Below, in pieces: positions 1 to 7,355 of a stretch of 20,814 nt of DNA. This DNA comes from DATKYK01 sp034430255. GTDB taxonomy: Bacteria > Chloroflexota > Dehalococcoidia > E44-bin15. The DNA lies in the NCBI GenBank assembly GCA_034430255.1, contig DAOUEU010000075.1, positions 1 through 20,814 of the forward strand. The letters run 5' to 3'. Numbering within the stretch: position 1 is the first letter of the stretch; the number at the start of each line of letters is the position of its first letter. Below the pieces are notes generated by a model. That model was not told the DNA's origin and searched no databases. It saw only the letters and a list, made by a program, of their open reading frames with translations. The translations under genes and the position numbers were made by a program.

Positions 1-509
1 CGCGGGAGATCGTGCGCCGCTTTAATTATATCTTCGGACCCACCTTCCCTGAGCCCCAGGCAAAGCTCACCGATGCCCCCATTATCCTGGGGCTCGACGG
101 TGCAAGCAAGATGAGTAAGAGCCTTAACAACGAGGTCGAGCTAGCAGCCTCGCCCGAGGAGACGCGGGAGCGGGTGATGGGTGCCTTCACCGACCCGGAG
201 CGGAAGTACCGCAATGACCCAGGCCACCCTGATACGTGTAATGTATGGCGCCTGCACCGCCACTTTAATAGCAACGGGGTGGATGTAATTGCTCGTGAGT
301 GCAGGGAGGCCATCCGCGGTTGTGTGGAATGCAAGGAGCAACTGGCGGAGGTGATAAACCGGTATTTAGCCCCCTTCCGTGAGCGGCGAGCCGCGCTGGC
401 GGCAAGACCACAGTATGTAGATGAGGTGGTTACAGATGGTGCCCTCCGCGCCTGTGCCATCGCCACCGAGACCCTGAGAGAGGTCAAAGAGAGGATGGGG
501 CTTATCTAG
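1..509 (+). CDS. trpS: Tryptophanyl-tRNA synthetase, C-terminal part (5' end outside window)
   Basis: Class I aminoacyl-tRNA synthetase that charges tRNA-Trp with tryptophan in the cytoplasm. The reading frame is open to the left edge (first full codon at base 3, REIVRRFNYIFG), so the apparent GTG at 12 is internal and the Rossmann HIGH half is missing. The ATP-binding KMSKS signature is present (residues 33-37 counted from base 12), followed by the typical TDP..R..DPG stretch. Downstream, four cysteines (codons at 237, 300, 321 and 330) are spaced C-x20-C-x6-C-x2-C, close to the C-x22-C-x6-C-x2-C motif that ligates a [4Fe-4S] cluster in Thermotoga maritima TrpRS, so this is probably the iron-sulfur subtype. 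The stop is one base before the next ATG, implying co-transcription with the phosphatase gene. Family assignment is secure; cluster binding is inferred. Confidence 0.95.
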   Translation, partial: REIVRRFNYIFGPTFPEPQAKLTDAPIILGLDGASKMSKSLNNEVELAASPEETRERVMGAFTDPERKYRNDPGHPDTCNVWRLHRHFNSNGVDVIARECREAIRGCVECKEQLAEVINRYLAPFRERRAALAARPQYVDEVVTDGALRACAIATETLREVKERMGLI

Positions 510-510
510 G

Positions 511-1314
511 ATGACAATGGGCGATTTGCCATTAGGCGGGAGCGGCAGGGGGGCTTATGAGGTGGCAGTCCAGGCGGTGAGGGAGGCGGGAGACATCATT
601 ATGGCCCATTTCCACGGCGAGAAGCGCATCTCCTACAAGAAGGGGAGGAGCAACATCGTCACAGACGTCGATATACTGGCGGAGGAGAGGATTACTCAGA
701 TACTTCAACGGGAATACCCCCACTATAGCATAATGACAGAGGAGTCCGCCGACATCGCTGGCGACTCTCCCTACACTTGGATCATCGATCCCATCGATGG
801 CACACGCAACTATGCCTATGGCATCCCCCACTTCTGCGTAGCCCTCGCCCTGGCACGGGGAGAGGAGCTTCTTCTGGGAATCAGCTATGACCCGGTGAGG
901 GGAGAGCTATTCAGGGCGGAGAAAGGGCGGGGGGCTTTCTTAAACGATTCCCCCATCGCTGTATCTACCAGGACATCGCTTCAGGAGTCCCTCGTCGGCT
1001 TCGACATGGGATACGACGCTGAGATAGGGCAGGAGATCCTGGGGGTTGCGAGTGCCCTCTGGCCCGGGGTGGTGAGCGTGAGGGTGATGGGCTCGGCGGC
1101 GCTGGGGCTGGCCTATGCCGCCTGCGGTCGCCTCGATCTCTATATTCACCTTGCCCTGTACCCCTGGGACCTGGCGAGCGGCATCCTCTTGGTGAACGAG
1201 GCGGGGGGAGTGGTCACCGAGCTTGACGGGCAGTCGGTGGGCATTCAGAGCAGGAGCGTCATCGCCACCAGCAGGAAGATCCACGAAGAATTCATTAGTC
1301 GGTCCAGGGGCTAG
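511..1314 (+). CDS. Inositol monophosphatase family protein
   Basis: 267 residues, the usual length for the IMPase/SuhB/FBPase-like family of Mg2+-dependent, Li+-sensitive sugar phosphatases. Metal and phosphate ligands are visible: the EE pair in TEES (77-78), the DPIDGT motif (93-98) and the second signature WDLASG (219-224), followed by NEAGG. The GFDMG and GSAAL segments also fit the fold. Substrate cannot be told from sequence: inositol-1-phosphate, fructose-1,6-bisphosphate, NADP and related phosphates are all used within the family. The ATG at 511 lies one base after the trpS stop, with a GAGGATGGGG ribosome site inside the trpS 3' end; an ATG two codons later (517) is an alternative. 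Read as the distal gene of a trpS operon. Confidence 0.93.
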   Translation: MTMGDLPLGGSGRGAYEVAVQAVREAGDIIMAHFHGEKRISYKKGRSNIVTDVDILAEERITQILQREYPHYSIMTEESADIAGDSPYTWIIDPIDGTRNYAYGIPHFCVALALARGEELLLGISYDPVRGELFRAEKGRGAFLNDSPIAVSTRTSLQESLVGFDMGYDAEIGQEILGVASALWPGVVSVRVMGSAALGLAYAACGRLDLYIHLALYPWDLASGILLVNEAGGVVTELDGQSVGIQSRSVIATSRKIHEEFISRSRG

Positions 1315-1447
1315 CTATTAGGTGTTCTGTTCGGTTTGGGTTATTTGAGCTACGGCTCTATTTATGTTCGTTGCTAAATCTGGTTAATTATGGCCGGTGG
1401 TTACAGGAATTGAACCCATACCAGCCCAAATTAGAAAGGAGTTTTAG

Positions 1448-2008
1448 ATGAAAGACCTCCATGATTACTCTGGGCCATTTGATCCCAATCTGAGATATGA
1501 AGATTTCTCCAAAGAGACCCTGGCTAAGCTCGTGGAAGAGTTTGCCATGGCCCTTCAGATACTGGAGGGCAACTGGCACAGGATCCTGCGCCAGAGATTC
1601 GGAGATGCAGCGACTATAGAAATGGACATTACCCAGTGGACGAGAAGTAGCCCGAGATACCACCAGCGTATCTCAAAATTGTTGAATATCCAGGGCAATA
1701 ACGTGGAAACTCTTTTCAAGGCTCTGCAATTGGACCCGGCCTTTTCACCTGGATTCTTTGACATAGAATGGGAACTTGTGGATGCCAACCGCGGCTTCTT
1801 CACCGTCAAGAACTGTGGCCCTCTGAATGCGTTCGAGAAAGAGGGAAGGGGTTATGAGGCTCGCATCTGCCACGATTTAGAGATCCCCACCTTTACCGCA
1901 ACTCTGCACTATTATAATCCTAAAGCGAAGATCACACCCATCAAGCTGCCTCCACGCAAGAGCAAGGATGATATCGCCTGTAAGTGGGAAATCACGATAG
2001 AACAGTAA
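1448..2008 (+). CDS. Conserved protein of unknown function (DUF6125-like)
   Basis: 186 residues, soluble, with no signal peptide or membrane segment. Preceded by a clear AAAGGAG ribosome site at 1436-1442 and standing alone: 133 bases separate it from the upstream gene, and the next gene points the other way. The pattern (KDLHDYSGPFDPNLRYEDFS at the N-terminus, an ERFG-like RQRFGDAA stretch, NIQGNNV near 82-88, GFFTVKNCGPLNAFEKEG, and a C-terminal LPPRKSKDDIACKWE) resembles, from memory, a family of uncharacterised proteins common in anaerobic bacteria, filed as DUF6125 and distantly related to the L-2-amino-thiazoline-4-carboxylate hydrolase-like fold. The cysteines C122, C138 and C178 sit in the better-conserved stretches and could be functional. 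No activity is known; the family label is tentative, but the gene is real by length, ribosome site and composition. Confidence 0.8.
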   Translation: MKDLHDYSGPFDPNLRYEDFSKETLAKLVEEFAMALQILEGNWHRILRQRFGDAATIEMDITQWTRSSPRYHQRISKLLNIQGNNVETLFKALQLDPAFSPGFFDIEWELVDANRGFFTVKNCGPLNAFEKEGRGYEARICHDLEIPTFTATLHYYNPKAKITPIKLPPRKSKDDIACKWEITIEQ

Positions 2009-2074
2009 TCGGCAGCCTGGGTAACCTAAATAACCCTCACGAAGAGTCTTCAACCACAGGCGAGCGGCACCCGG

Positions 2075-2752
2075 TCAGGTATCGCCTAGCGGCTCCAGAT
2101 CGCAGAAGTAGAACCCGTCCCTGTGGACTACTTCGCCGAGTATGAAATCTATCTTTTTCCGGAATATCGGTCCGTCAAATACGAAGGAGTGGAACTCGCC
2201 GTTTTCGCCATTGGGATCGACGCCGGCGGGCAGTTCATCTAGGAACTCTCTATCGAACAATCTCCCCACGAATTTTTTATCCAGAGCTTTAGCATCAACA
2301 CAGGTGACGATAGCCTTGAAGCCAGAATCGATAAACGTTTGTGGGAGATTCTCTTTTCCCCAGAGGGGGAAAACGCCTTTCATCCCTACCCTTGCCAGGT
2401 TCTCCTCGCGGTATTTCCTGACGTCTTCCAGGAATATATCGCCAAACACCGCGGCATTGACGCCAGATTGCTGAAACTGGAGCAGCACCTCTTTCATCTG
2501 AGATTCATATTCCTCGTTGGAGCCATTTTTGGAGATTAACACCTTGGAGAGGGGCAGACCTATAGACATTGCCTGCTGTTCCAGTAAGGCTTCCCGCACG
2601 CCGTGCATGCTGATGCGGCGATAGTCCTCGGTTACCGTGGTAAGCAGACCCACGATTTCATATCGCTGGTCCTGGCTGATTTCATGAAGAGTTAAGGCGC
2701 TGTCCTTGCCCCCGCTCCATGAGAGCAATACCTTTTCTTTTTCGGGCATCAT
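2075..2752 (-). CDS. DUF71/Dph6-type ATP pyrophosphatase, paralogue 2
   Basis: 225-residue adenine-nucleotide alpha-hydrolase (PP-loop superfamily) of the DUF71/COG2102 family, whose eukaryotic and archaeal members (Dph6) amidate diphthine on EF-2. Seen here: the PP-loop SGGKDSA (13-19) and the C-terminal family motif NGENGEFHSF (181-190) followed by DGPIF. Bacteria do not make diphthamide. Comparative genomics has suggested a role in B12 salvage for bacterial members, and the EFH form of the C-terminal motif fits that bacterial subgroup as I recall it; the true substrate is unknown. The start ATG at 2752 overlaps the stop of its paralogue by four bases (ATGA), and no Shine-Dalgarno site is visible, so translation is probably coupled. 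It is the last gene of the lrp-aminotransferase-DUF71 unit, converging on the gene at 1448. Confidence 0.9.
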   Translation of the reverse strand: MMPEKEKVLLSWSGGKDSALTLHEISQDQRYEIVGLLTTVTEDYRRISMHGVREALLEQQAMSIGLPLSKVLISKNGSNEEYESQMKEVLLQFQQSGVNAAVFGDIFLEDVRKYREENLARVGMKGVFPLWGKENLPQTFIDSGFKAIVTCVDAKALDKKFVGRLFDREFLDELPAGVDPNGENGEFHSFVFDGPIFRKKIDFILGEVVHRDGFYFCDLEPLGDT

Positions 2753-3429
2753 CGTGGTGAGAGTGCGAAAGAGGAGATATCCAGAAACCGGTATCCCTCC
2801 CTCAACACCTTCTCGCTATCGATTATATCTATCCGCCGCTTGAAGATGGGGCCGCTGGTGACAAGGGTATGGTACTCCCCCAGCTCCCCGCATGGGTGGA
2901 AATCTTTACTTTGAAGCTCTTGTATAAAATCCGCATCCATCTTCCGGCCGAGCCACTCTTCGCCGAGGAGCTCCGCCTTTGCGCACACCACAATCGCCTC
3001 GAAACCGGCGTCGATAAACTCGGTGAGGAGCCCTAGCGGCGTACCGCCCCCCAGCGGCGATATGGGCCTCACCTCAAGCTCAGCCGAGACCCGCTCTATC
3101 CAGTCCCTATGCTCCTCGATGCCGGCGTCGATGTCACCGAATACCACCGCGCTTACCCCGTGCTGCTTCACATCCACTACCGCCCGCTTGAACTCATCCT
3201 CGTATGTCTCCCACGTGGTTTTCCGCTGCACGATGGGTATCTCAAGGGCCTTGGCCTGGGCCGCTATCAACCTTGGGTCGAGGCCGTGGGACATGCTCCT
3301 TGAGGCATCATGGTTGATGAGGTTCAAGAGGCAGTGGATGTGGAGACCGCTCCTGATAGCACGGAAGAGCGAAAGTGCGCTGTCCTTGCCACCGCTCCAC
3401 GATACGGCAACCTTTATCCCTCGGTTCAT
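2749..3429 (-). CDS. DUF71/Dph6-type ATP pyrophosphatase, paralogue 1
   Basis: About 226 residues, same family as the next gene downstream but clearly diverged from it. The PP-loop SWSGGKDSALSL lies at residues 10-21 and the C-terminal motif CGELGEYHTL, followed by SGPIFKRRIDI, near 180-202. The family activates a carboxylate with ATP before amide formation; the substrate here is unknown. Two starts are possible: GTG at 3432 (four-base GTGA overlap with the aminotransferase stop) or ATG at 3429 (one-base TGATG overlap). I prefer the ATG because it begins directly before the conserved MNRGIKVAVSWSGGKDS. Neither start has a good ribosome site, which points to translational coupling. Retention of two divergent copies side by side suggests that they handle different substrates or form a heteromer. 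Confidence 0.9.
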   Translation of the reverse strand: MNRGIKVAVSWSGGKDSALSLFRAIRSGLHIHCLLNLINHDASRSMSHGLDPRLIAAQAKALEIPIVQRKTTWETYEDEFKRAVVDVKQHGVSAVVFGDIDAGIEEHRDWIERVSAELEVRPISPLGGGTPLGLLTEFIDAGFEAIVVCAKAELLGEEWLGRKMDADFIQELQSKDFHPCGELGEYHTLVTSGPIFKRRIDIIDSEKVLREGYRFLDISSFALSPR

Positions 3430-4598
3430 CACGTGCGGTGGCTTTTAACGAAGCGTCCCATCCGCTCCAGTGCCTCCTCGATCTCCTCCATCGATGTGGC
3501 GTAGCAGCACCGGATGTATCCTTCGCCGCACTCGCCGAAGGCATCGCCGGGGACTACGGCCACATGCCCCTCGATAAGCAGCCTCTCGGCAAAGTCCTCA
3601 GATGAAAGCCCGGTGCCCTTTATCGAGGGGAAGGCGTAGAACGCCCCCCGTGGCTCGAAGCAGGCAAGCCCTATGCTGTTGAATCCTTCGACCATTACTC
3701 GGCGGCGCTGGTCGTACTCCGCAACCATCTCCTGGACATGAGGCTCCCCACCGCGGAGCGCCTCGATCGCCGCCTTCTGGGCTATTATGGGAGCGCATAG
3801 CATGGTGTACTGGTGAATCTTCATCATCGCCTCAATGATATCCTGCCGTGCCGCCGCATACCCGATGCGCCAGCCAGTCATGGCATACGCCTTGGAGAAG
3901 CCGCCGAGGTGAATGGTACGCTCCTGCATTCCGGGCAGGGAGGCGAAGCAGGTGTGCTCTACCCCATAGACCAGCCGCTCGTAGACCTCATCTGAGACCA
4001 CTATAAGATCGTGCCGCTGGGCAACATCGGCCACCTTTTTTAGTCCGGCGCGGTCCATAACCCCGCCGGTGGGGTTGCTGGGGTAGCCCAGCATGAGTGC
4101 CTTGGTTCTGGGGGTAACCCGCTTCTCGATATCATCCGCGCTTACCTTGAACTCGTTCTCGACATAGGTGGGAACCGGGACGAACCTCCCCCCGGCCAGC
4201 ATGGCGCAGGGCATGTAGGATACATAGCTCGGCTGGTGACCGATAACCTCATCCTCAGGGTCGAGGATGGCGCGCATCGCCAGGTCAAGCCCCTCGCTGA
4301 CACCCACGGTGATTAGTATCTCCTTTTGTGGGTCGTAGACCAGCCCGTAGCGGCCATTTAGATAGCGGGCGATCTCCTCCCGCAGCTCCAGCAGACCGTA
4401 GTTAGAGGTGTAGGAGGTATATCCCTGCTCCAGGGAGTATATCCCCGACTCGCGGATGTGCCAGGGGGTGACGAAGTCAGGCTCGCCGACGCCCAGGGAG
4501 ATGACCCCTTCCAGCGAGGCCAGGATATCGAAGAACCTCCTGATCCCCGATGGCGATATGTCCCTCACCCTTTTGGAGATCACATCACGCTTTTTCAT
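3429..4598 (-). CDS. Class I/II pyridoxal-phosphate aminotransferase
   Basis: 389 residues, fold-type I aminotransferase of the aspartate/aromatic type. Visible active-site parts (numbered from ATG 4598): SLGVGEPDF near the N-terminus, YPSNPTG with Asn175, SDEVYERLVY with Asp203 (pyridine nitrogen) and Tyr206, the SKAYAMTGWRIGY block with PLP lysine Lys236 and Arg244, and the substrate-carboxylate arginine in GYIRCCY (Arg363). The longer frame to a TTG at 4625 is rejected because ATG 4598 has a GAAAGGG ribosome site six bases upstream and begins the typical MKKRDVISKRV start. It lies 83 bases downstream of an Lrp/AsnC gene and overlaps a DUF71 gene, so the amino acid or keto acid it handles may be sensed by that regulator. 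Exact substrate (Asp, aromatic, Ala or diaminopimelate-type) cannot be fixed from sequence. Confidence 0.93.
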   Translation of the reverse strand: MKKRDVISKRVRDISPSGIRRFFDILASLEGVISLGVGEPDFVTPWHIRESGIYSLEQGYTSYTSNYGLLELREEIARYLNGRYGLVYDPQKEILITVGVSEGLDLAMRAILDPEDEVIGHQPSYVSYMPCAMLAGGRFVPVPTYVENEFKVSADDIEKRVTPRTKALMLGYPSNPTGGVMDRAGLKKVADVAQRHDLIVVSDEVYERLVYGVEHTCFASLPGMQERTIHLGGFSKAYAMTGWRIGYAAARQDIIEAMMKIHQYTMLCAPIIAQKAAIEALRGGEPHVQEMVAEYDQRRRVMVEGFNSIGLACFEPRGAFYAFPSIKGTGLSSEDFAERLLIEGHVAVVPGDAFGECGEGYIRCCYATSMEEIEEALERMGRFVKSHRT

Positions 4599-4681
4599 TT
4601 TTTGCCCTTTCAAACTGTAAGGCAATCATCATGCAATTTTTAGGATTTACCGTCTGTTGAGTAGCACCCGTCGAAATATTG

Positions 4682-5161
4682 CTAGGGCATGTAGGGCACG
4701 CGCTTCAGCTGCTCCTCACCTTCCAGCACCTCGCCGTCCTCCTTATAGCGCTTGAGCAGGAAGTGGGTCACTGTACCCTGCACCCCTTCAAGGGGGGCGA
4801 GTTTCTGGGTGACGAAGGAAGCGACCTCCTGCATTGTCTTACCTGCTACCAGCACGGCGAGGTCATAGGTGCCTGACATCAGGTATACCGAGCGCGCCTC
4901 GGGGAATCGATAGATCCGCTCGGCGATGGCGTCGAACCCGACATCGCGCTGGGGTACCAGCCTCACCTCAACCAGGGCTACCACCTGCCCCTCGCCCAGC
5001 CTCTCCCAGTTGACTATCGCCTTGTATTTAATGATGGTGCGGTCACGCTCTGCCTGCTTGATCGCCGCTTTCACTTCAGCGAGGGGGATACCGGTCATGG
5101 TGGCGATACGCTGGGGGCTCTTGCGAGCGTCCTCTTCCAGGATTTGAAAGATCTCATTCAT
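4682..5161 (-). CDS. Lrp/AsnC family transcriptional regulator
   Basis: 159 residues, the normal length for Lrp/AsnC proteins. The N-terminal half (about 1-55) is a winged helix-turn-helix beginning MNEIFQILEEDARKSPQRIA and including TGIPLAEVKAAIKQAE; the C-terminal half (about 65-145) is the RAM effector domain, with the VEVRLVPQRDVGFD strand and the ligand-loop region SVYLMSGTYDLAVLV. Such proteins form octamers or hexadecamers and respond to amino acids. The ATG at 5161 is chosen over the longer open frame (TTG at 5251) because a strong GGGAGG ribosome site lies six to seven bases upstream. It is followed by an aminotransferase, the usual partner of such regulators, and probably controls that unit, possibly including itself. 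Confidence 0.92.
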   Translation of the reverse strand: MNEIFQILEEDARKSPQRIATMTGIPLAEVKAAIKQAERDRTIIKYKAIVNWERLGEGQVVALVEVRLVPQRDVGFDAIAERIYRFPEARSVYLMSGTYDLAVLVAGKTMQEVASFVTQKLAPLEGVQGTVTHFLLKRYKEDGEVLEGEEQLKRVPYMP

Positions 5162-5258
5162 ATTATCCTCCCTCTTGCGATTTGTTCGCTCTTTCTCAAA
5201 CGATGTCTCTGAAGATACGCCTATCGGAACCTTGAGAGTTTTATCTAACAAAAACTGC

Positions 5259-6179
5259 TCATGATGGCTTGATATAGCTCAGCTTCTCGCTCAGTGCCGC
5301 CGGCTTGAATCCGAAGTGGCGCTCCACCGAATCAAGGTCGGTGGTATTGTCCAGGTCCATTTGTTTAAGCTCTACGGAGGTTACCGGCGGGTTGCTCATG
5401 GCTCTTTCCATCGCCGGCACCACCAGTCGCATCAAGGTGAGGGGGATGTTAACCCTGACACGCCGGGCGCCCAGGGCATAGATAACAGCATCCAGCATCT
5501 CCCGGTAGGTGAGGTGCTCCGGCCCACCTACATCATAGGTTTTTCTGTTCTCATGGCCCTTACCTCTATCATTTAATATCCCAATTATGCAGGATACCAC
5601 ATCCTCTACCCAGATAGGCTGGAAGCGAGTCTTCCCCCCGCCGGGTAGGGGAGCGATTAAAGGTAACATGTTGAGCGAGCGTATCATGCTGTCAACGAAG
5701 CTGTAGCCGTAGCCCTGGCCAAAGATGACCGATGGCCTGAGGATGGTATAGTCCAGGTTGCTGCTTCGCATTGCCTCCTCCCCCTGCCACTTGGAATAGG
5801 TATAGCGGTACCCGGGATCAGGACTGGCACCCAGGGCACTTATATGGATGAACCGCTTAACGCCCGAGGCCAGGGCAGCATCCACCATATTCCCTGTTCC
5901 CTGGGCGTTAACCCCCTGGAAAGTGGCCGCCTTACTCTCCCTGATTATCGCCACCAGGTGGATGACGGTGTCCGCCCCCTGCATTGCCTCCCTTAGGCTT
6001 TGAGGTCGGGTCACATCTCCCGGTGCCAGCTCTACCCCCCGCTCCCGCAGCGCCTGCGCCCTGGAATTTTCGGGATCTCTCACCAGGCATTTTATCTTTC
6101 CATGGCCTTTTTCGCCACTTGCCAGCCTGGAGATGAGGTAGCTGCCCACAAAGCCGGTTCCACCGCTAACCAGGATCAT
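5259..6179 (-). CDS. NAD(P)-dependent epimerase/reductase, NDUFA9-like atypical SDR
   Basis: 306 residues, extended or atypical short-chain dehydrogenase fold. Numbered from ATG 6179: the dinucleotide-binding GGTGFVG (6-12) right after the N-terminal MILVSG, the GDVTRP acidic loop, a HLVAII strand, and YTYSK (126-130) matching the YxxxK catalytic pair, then LRPSVIFGQG. Overall pattern, including the C-terminal LMRLVVPAMER and PPVTSVELKQMDLDN, fits the NDUFA9/UDP-sugar-epimerase-like group often named complex I NDUFA9 subunit family protein, whose bacterial substrates are mostly unknown. The longer frame to 6242 is rejected: ATG 6179 overlaps the methyltransferase stop as ATGA and has an AAAAGGG site about nine bases upstream. 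Probably co-transcribed and coupled with the methyltransferase. Confidence 0.9.
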   Translation of the reverse strand: MILVSGGTGFVGSYLISRLASGEKGHGKIKCLVRDPENSRAQALRERGVELAPGDVTRPQSLREAMQGADTVIHLVAIIRESKAATFQGVNAQGTGNMVDAALASGVKRFIHISALGASPDPGYRYTYSKWQGEEAMRSSNLDYTILRPSVIFGQGYGYSFVDSMIRSLNMLPLIAPLPGGGKTRFQPIWVEDVVSCIIGILNDRGKGHENRKTYDVGGPEHLTYREMLDAVIYALGARRVRVNIPLTLMRLVVPAMERAMSNPPVTSVELKQMDLDNTTDLDSVERHFGFKPAALSEKLSYIKPS

Positions 6180-6970
6180 CGTCCACATCCCTTTTGCGCC
6201 AGGACGCCGAAGGTAGTGAAGTATCTGCCACGGTAGTTGCACCTCTGGGGGTCATAAAGCACCAGGTCTGGCCGGTAGTCATAGCCATTCACCAGGGAAA
6301 GGCCGGCCCGCCTGATGGTGTTTGCGAATACATCCTCGATGTCATGGATGCTGTAGGCAGCGCCGATGCCATTATATATCGCCCCCAGGCTCCAGTTATC
6401 CGTCTTCTGACGCTGCGGCTCATAGGCGTCCGAGGTAATGTATAGATATCCGCCCTCCTTGAGCACCCGCCCCATCTCGACAAGGGCTCTACGTGTTAGT
6501 GCGATAAAATCCGGGTAAGGAATGGGCTGCCAATTCGGGGTTACATCCAGATGCTCGATGGTGGAAATACAGGTTACCAGGTCGAATTTTTCATTCTTAT
6601 ATGGCATTTGTATCATGTTCCCGCAGTGGACGGCGACGCTGTTTTCTCGGCATCTTCTTCTGAAGCCCTCCTTATCCGGCGCCATCGGCTGGGGGTAGTC
6701 GATGGTGACGACCGATGCCCCTTTTTTCGCTAGATATAGGCAGAAGGTGCTGTCCCCCGGCCCTACATCGAGCACCTGAAGCCCGCCGAAGTCGCCGATG
6801 AATCTCACCAGCTTGCCATATTCCCATGCTTTGAGCCCATCGATAGCGCTATCGGAAAGGCGATTTTTCAGATATGAGTCAAAAGCCGTCATCTCGCTGG
6901 TCTCCCTGGCAAGCAGTGCCAGCTCTCCCTTATCAATGAAGGTATTCACTAGACCTCGCGTAGCGACCAC
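6176..6970 (-). CDS. Class I SAM-dependent methyltransferase
   Basis: 264 residues with a seven-strand Rossmann methyltransferase core. Motif I is VLDVGPGDS (66-74); the acidic ribose ligand is Asp91 in VVTIDYP; the post-II segment CGNMIQMPYKNEKFD leads to motif IV LVTCISTIEHLD (131-142), and VLKEGGYLYIT is the following strand. The fold is secure; the substrate is not, since this broad methyltransf_11/25 type acts on small molecules, lipids or quinone precursors. The GTG at 6970 has a GGGAGG site four to five bases upstream and makes a 22-base overlap with the upstream gene; GTG at 6949 (TAGTG overlap, GCGAGG nearby) is a credible alternative that would give 257 residues. The 3' end overlaps the epimerase start by four bases. 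Confidence 0.88.
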   Translation of the reverse strand: MVATRGLVNTFIDKGELALLARETSEMTAFDSYLKNRLSDSAIDGLKAWEYGKLVRFIGDFGGLQVLDVGPGDSTFCLYLAKKGASVVTIDYPQPMAPDKEGFRRRCRENSVAVHCGNMIQMPYKNEKFDLVTCISTIEHLDVTPNWQPIPYPDFIALTRRALVEMGRVLKEGGYLYITSDAYEPQRQKTDNWSLGAIYNGIGAAYSIHDIEDVFANTIRRAGLSLVNGYDYRPDLVLYDPQRCNYRGRYFTTFGVLAQKGCGR

Positions 6971-7200
6971 GAATCCTCCCGCTCATCATAGCAGATATCG
7001 AACCGCTTCTCACCTCTTTCGCCCTTTTTGTCCGTAGCTCTAACTATGAAGTGTTTTTGTCGCGGTTCAAGCCATTCTTTTTCCACTTCATTCACTTCAT
7101 ACTGCTTACCCTGCCAGACTAACGAAGCGGGGCGGTCGGCATAGCTACGCCCGGAGTAGCAGGTGACCTGGATTGGCTGGGGAGCATCTATTTCAAACAT
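6949..7200 (-). CDS. Small conserved protein of unknown function (DUF6504-like)
   Basis: 83 residues, soluble, beta-rich in appearance. Recognisable pattern: QPIQVTCYSGRSYADRPASLVWQG, then YEVNEVEKEWLEP, a basic stretch, and a C-terminal FDICYDEREDSWSL. Similar short proteins occur in Chloroflexi, Actinobacteria and others and are filed, to my recollection, near DUF6504; that label is tentative. The ATG at 7200 has a GGTGG stretch eight bases upstream. The 3' end overlaps the methyltransferase start, so the two are likely translated from one message. No catalytic motif is evident; a small beta-barrel binding role is possible but unsupported. Confidence 0.75.
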   Translation of the reverse strand: MFEIDAPQPIQVTCYSGRSYADRPASLVWQGKQYEVNEVEKEWLEPRQKHFIVRATDKKGERGEKRFDICYDEREDSWSLREV

Positions 7201-7355
7201 TAGATTGCCACCGGAAGAAATCTCGTACTATCTCCTGGTTAAATCAGGAAAAGCGTTCTTCGGAGGAGAGGTGTTTATTGAGGCTGGGGCTATCGCTGGC
7301 GGCATCCAGTCTCCCGTCGTGGAAACGCTTTTCATGGAACTGCCGTGCGGCTGGC

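Noticed and set aside
26..487. Minus-strand open frame of 153 codons across the trpS end
   Set aside because: Antisense shadow of a strongly recognised synthetase with KMSKS; no ribosome site or family pattern.
1395..1420. tRNA T-arm-like sequence on the minus strand (GGGTTCAATTCCTGT)
   Set aside because: No matching acceptor 5' strand, D-arm or anticodon stem could be found within the required distance, so it is not a tRNA and too short to call a remnant.
4599..4625. Nine-codon N-terminal extension of the aminotransferase from a TTG
   Set aside because: The ATG at 4598 has a well-placed GAAAGGG site and matches the family N-terminus. Similar extensions of the Lrp gene (to 5251) and of the epimerase (to 6242) were dropped for the same kind of reason.
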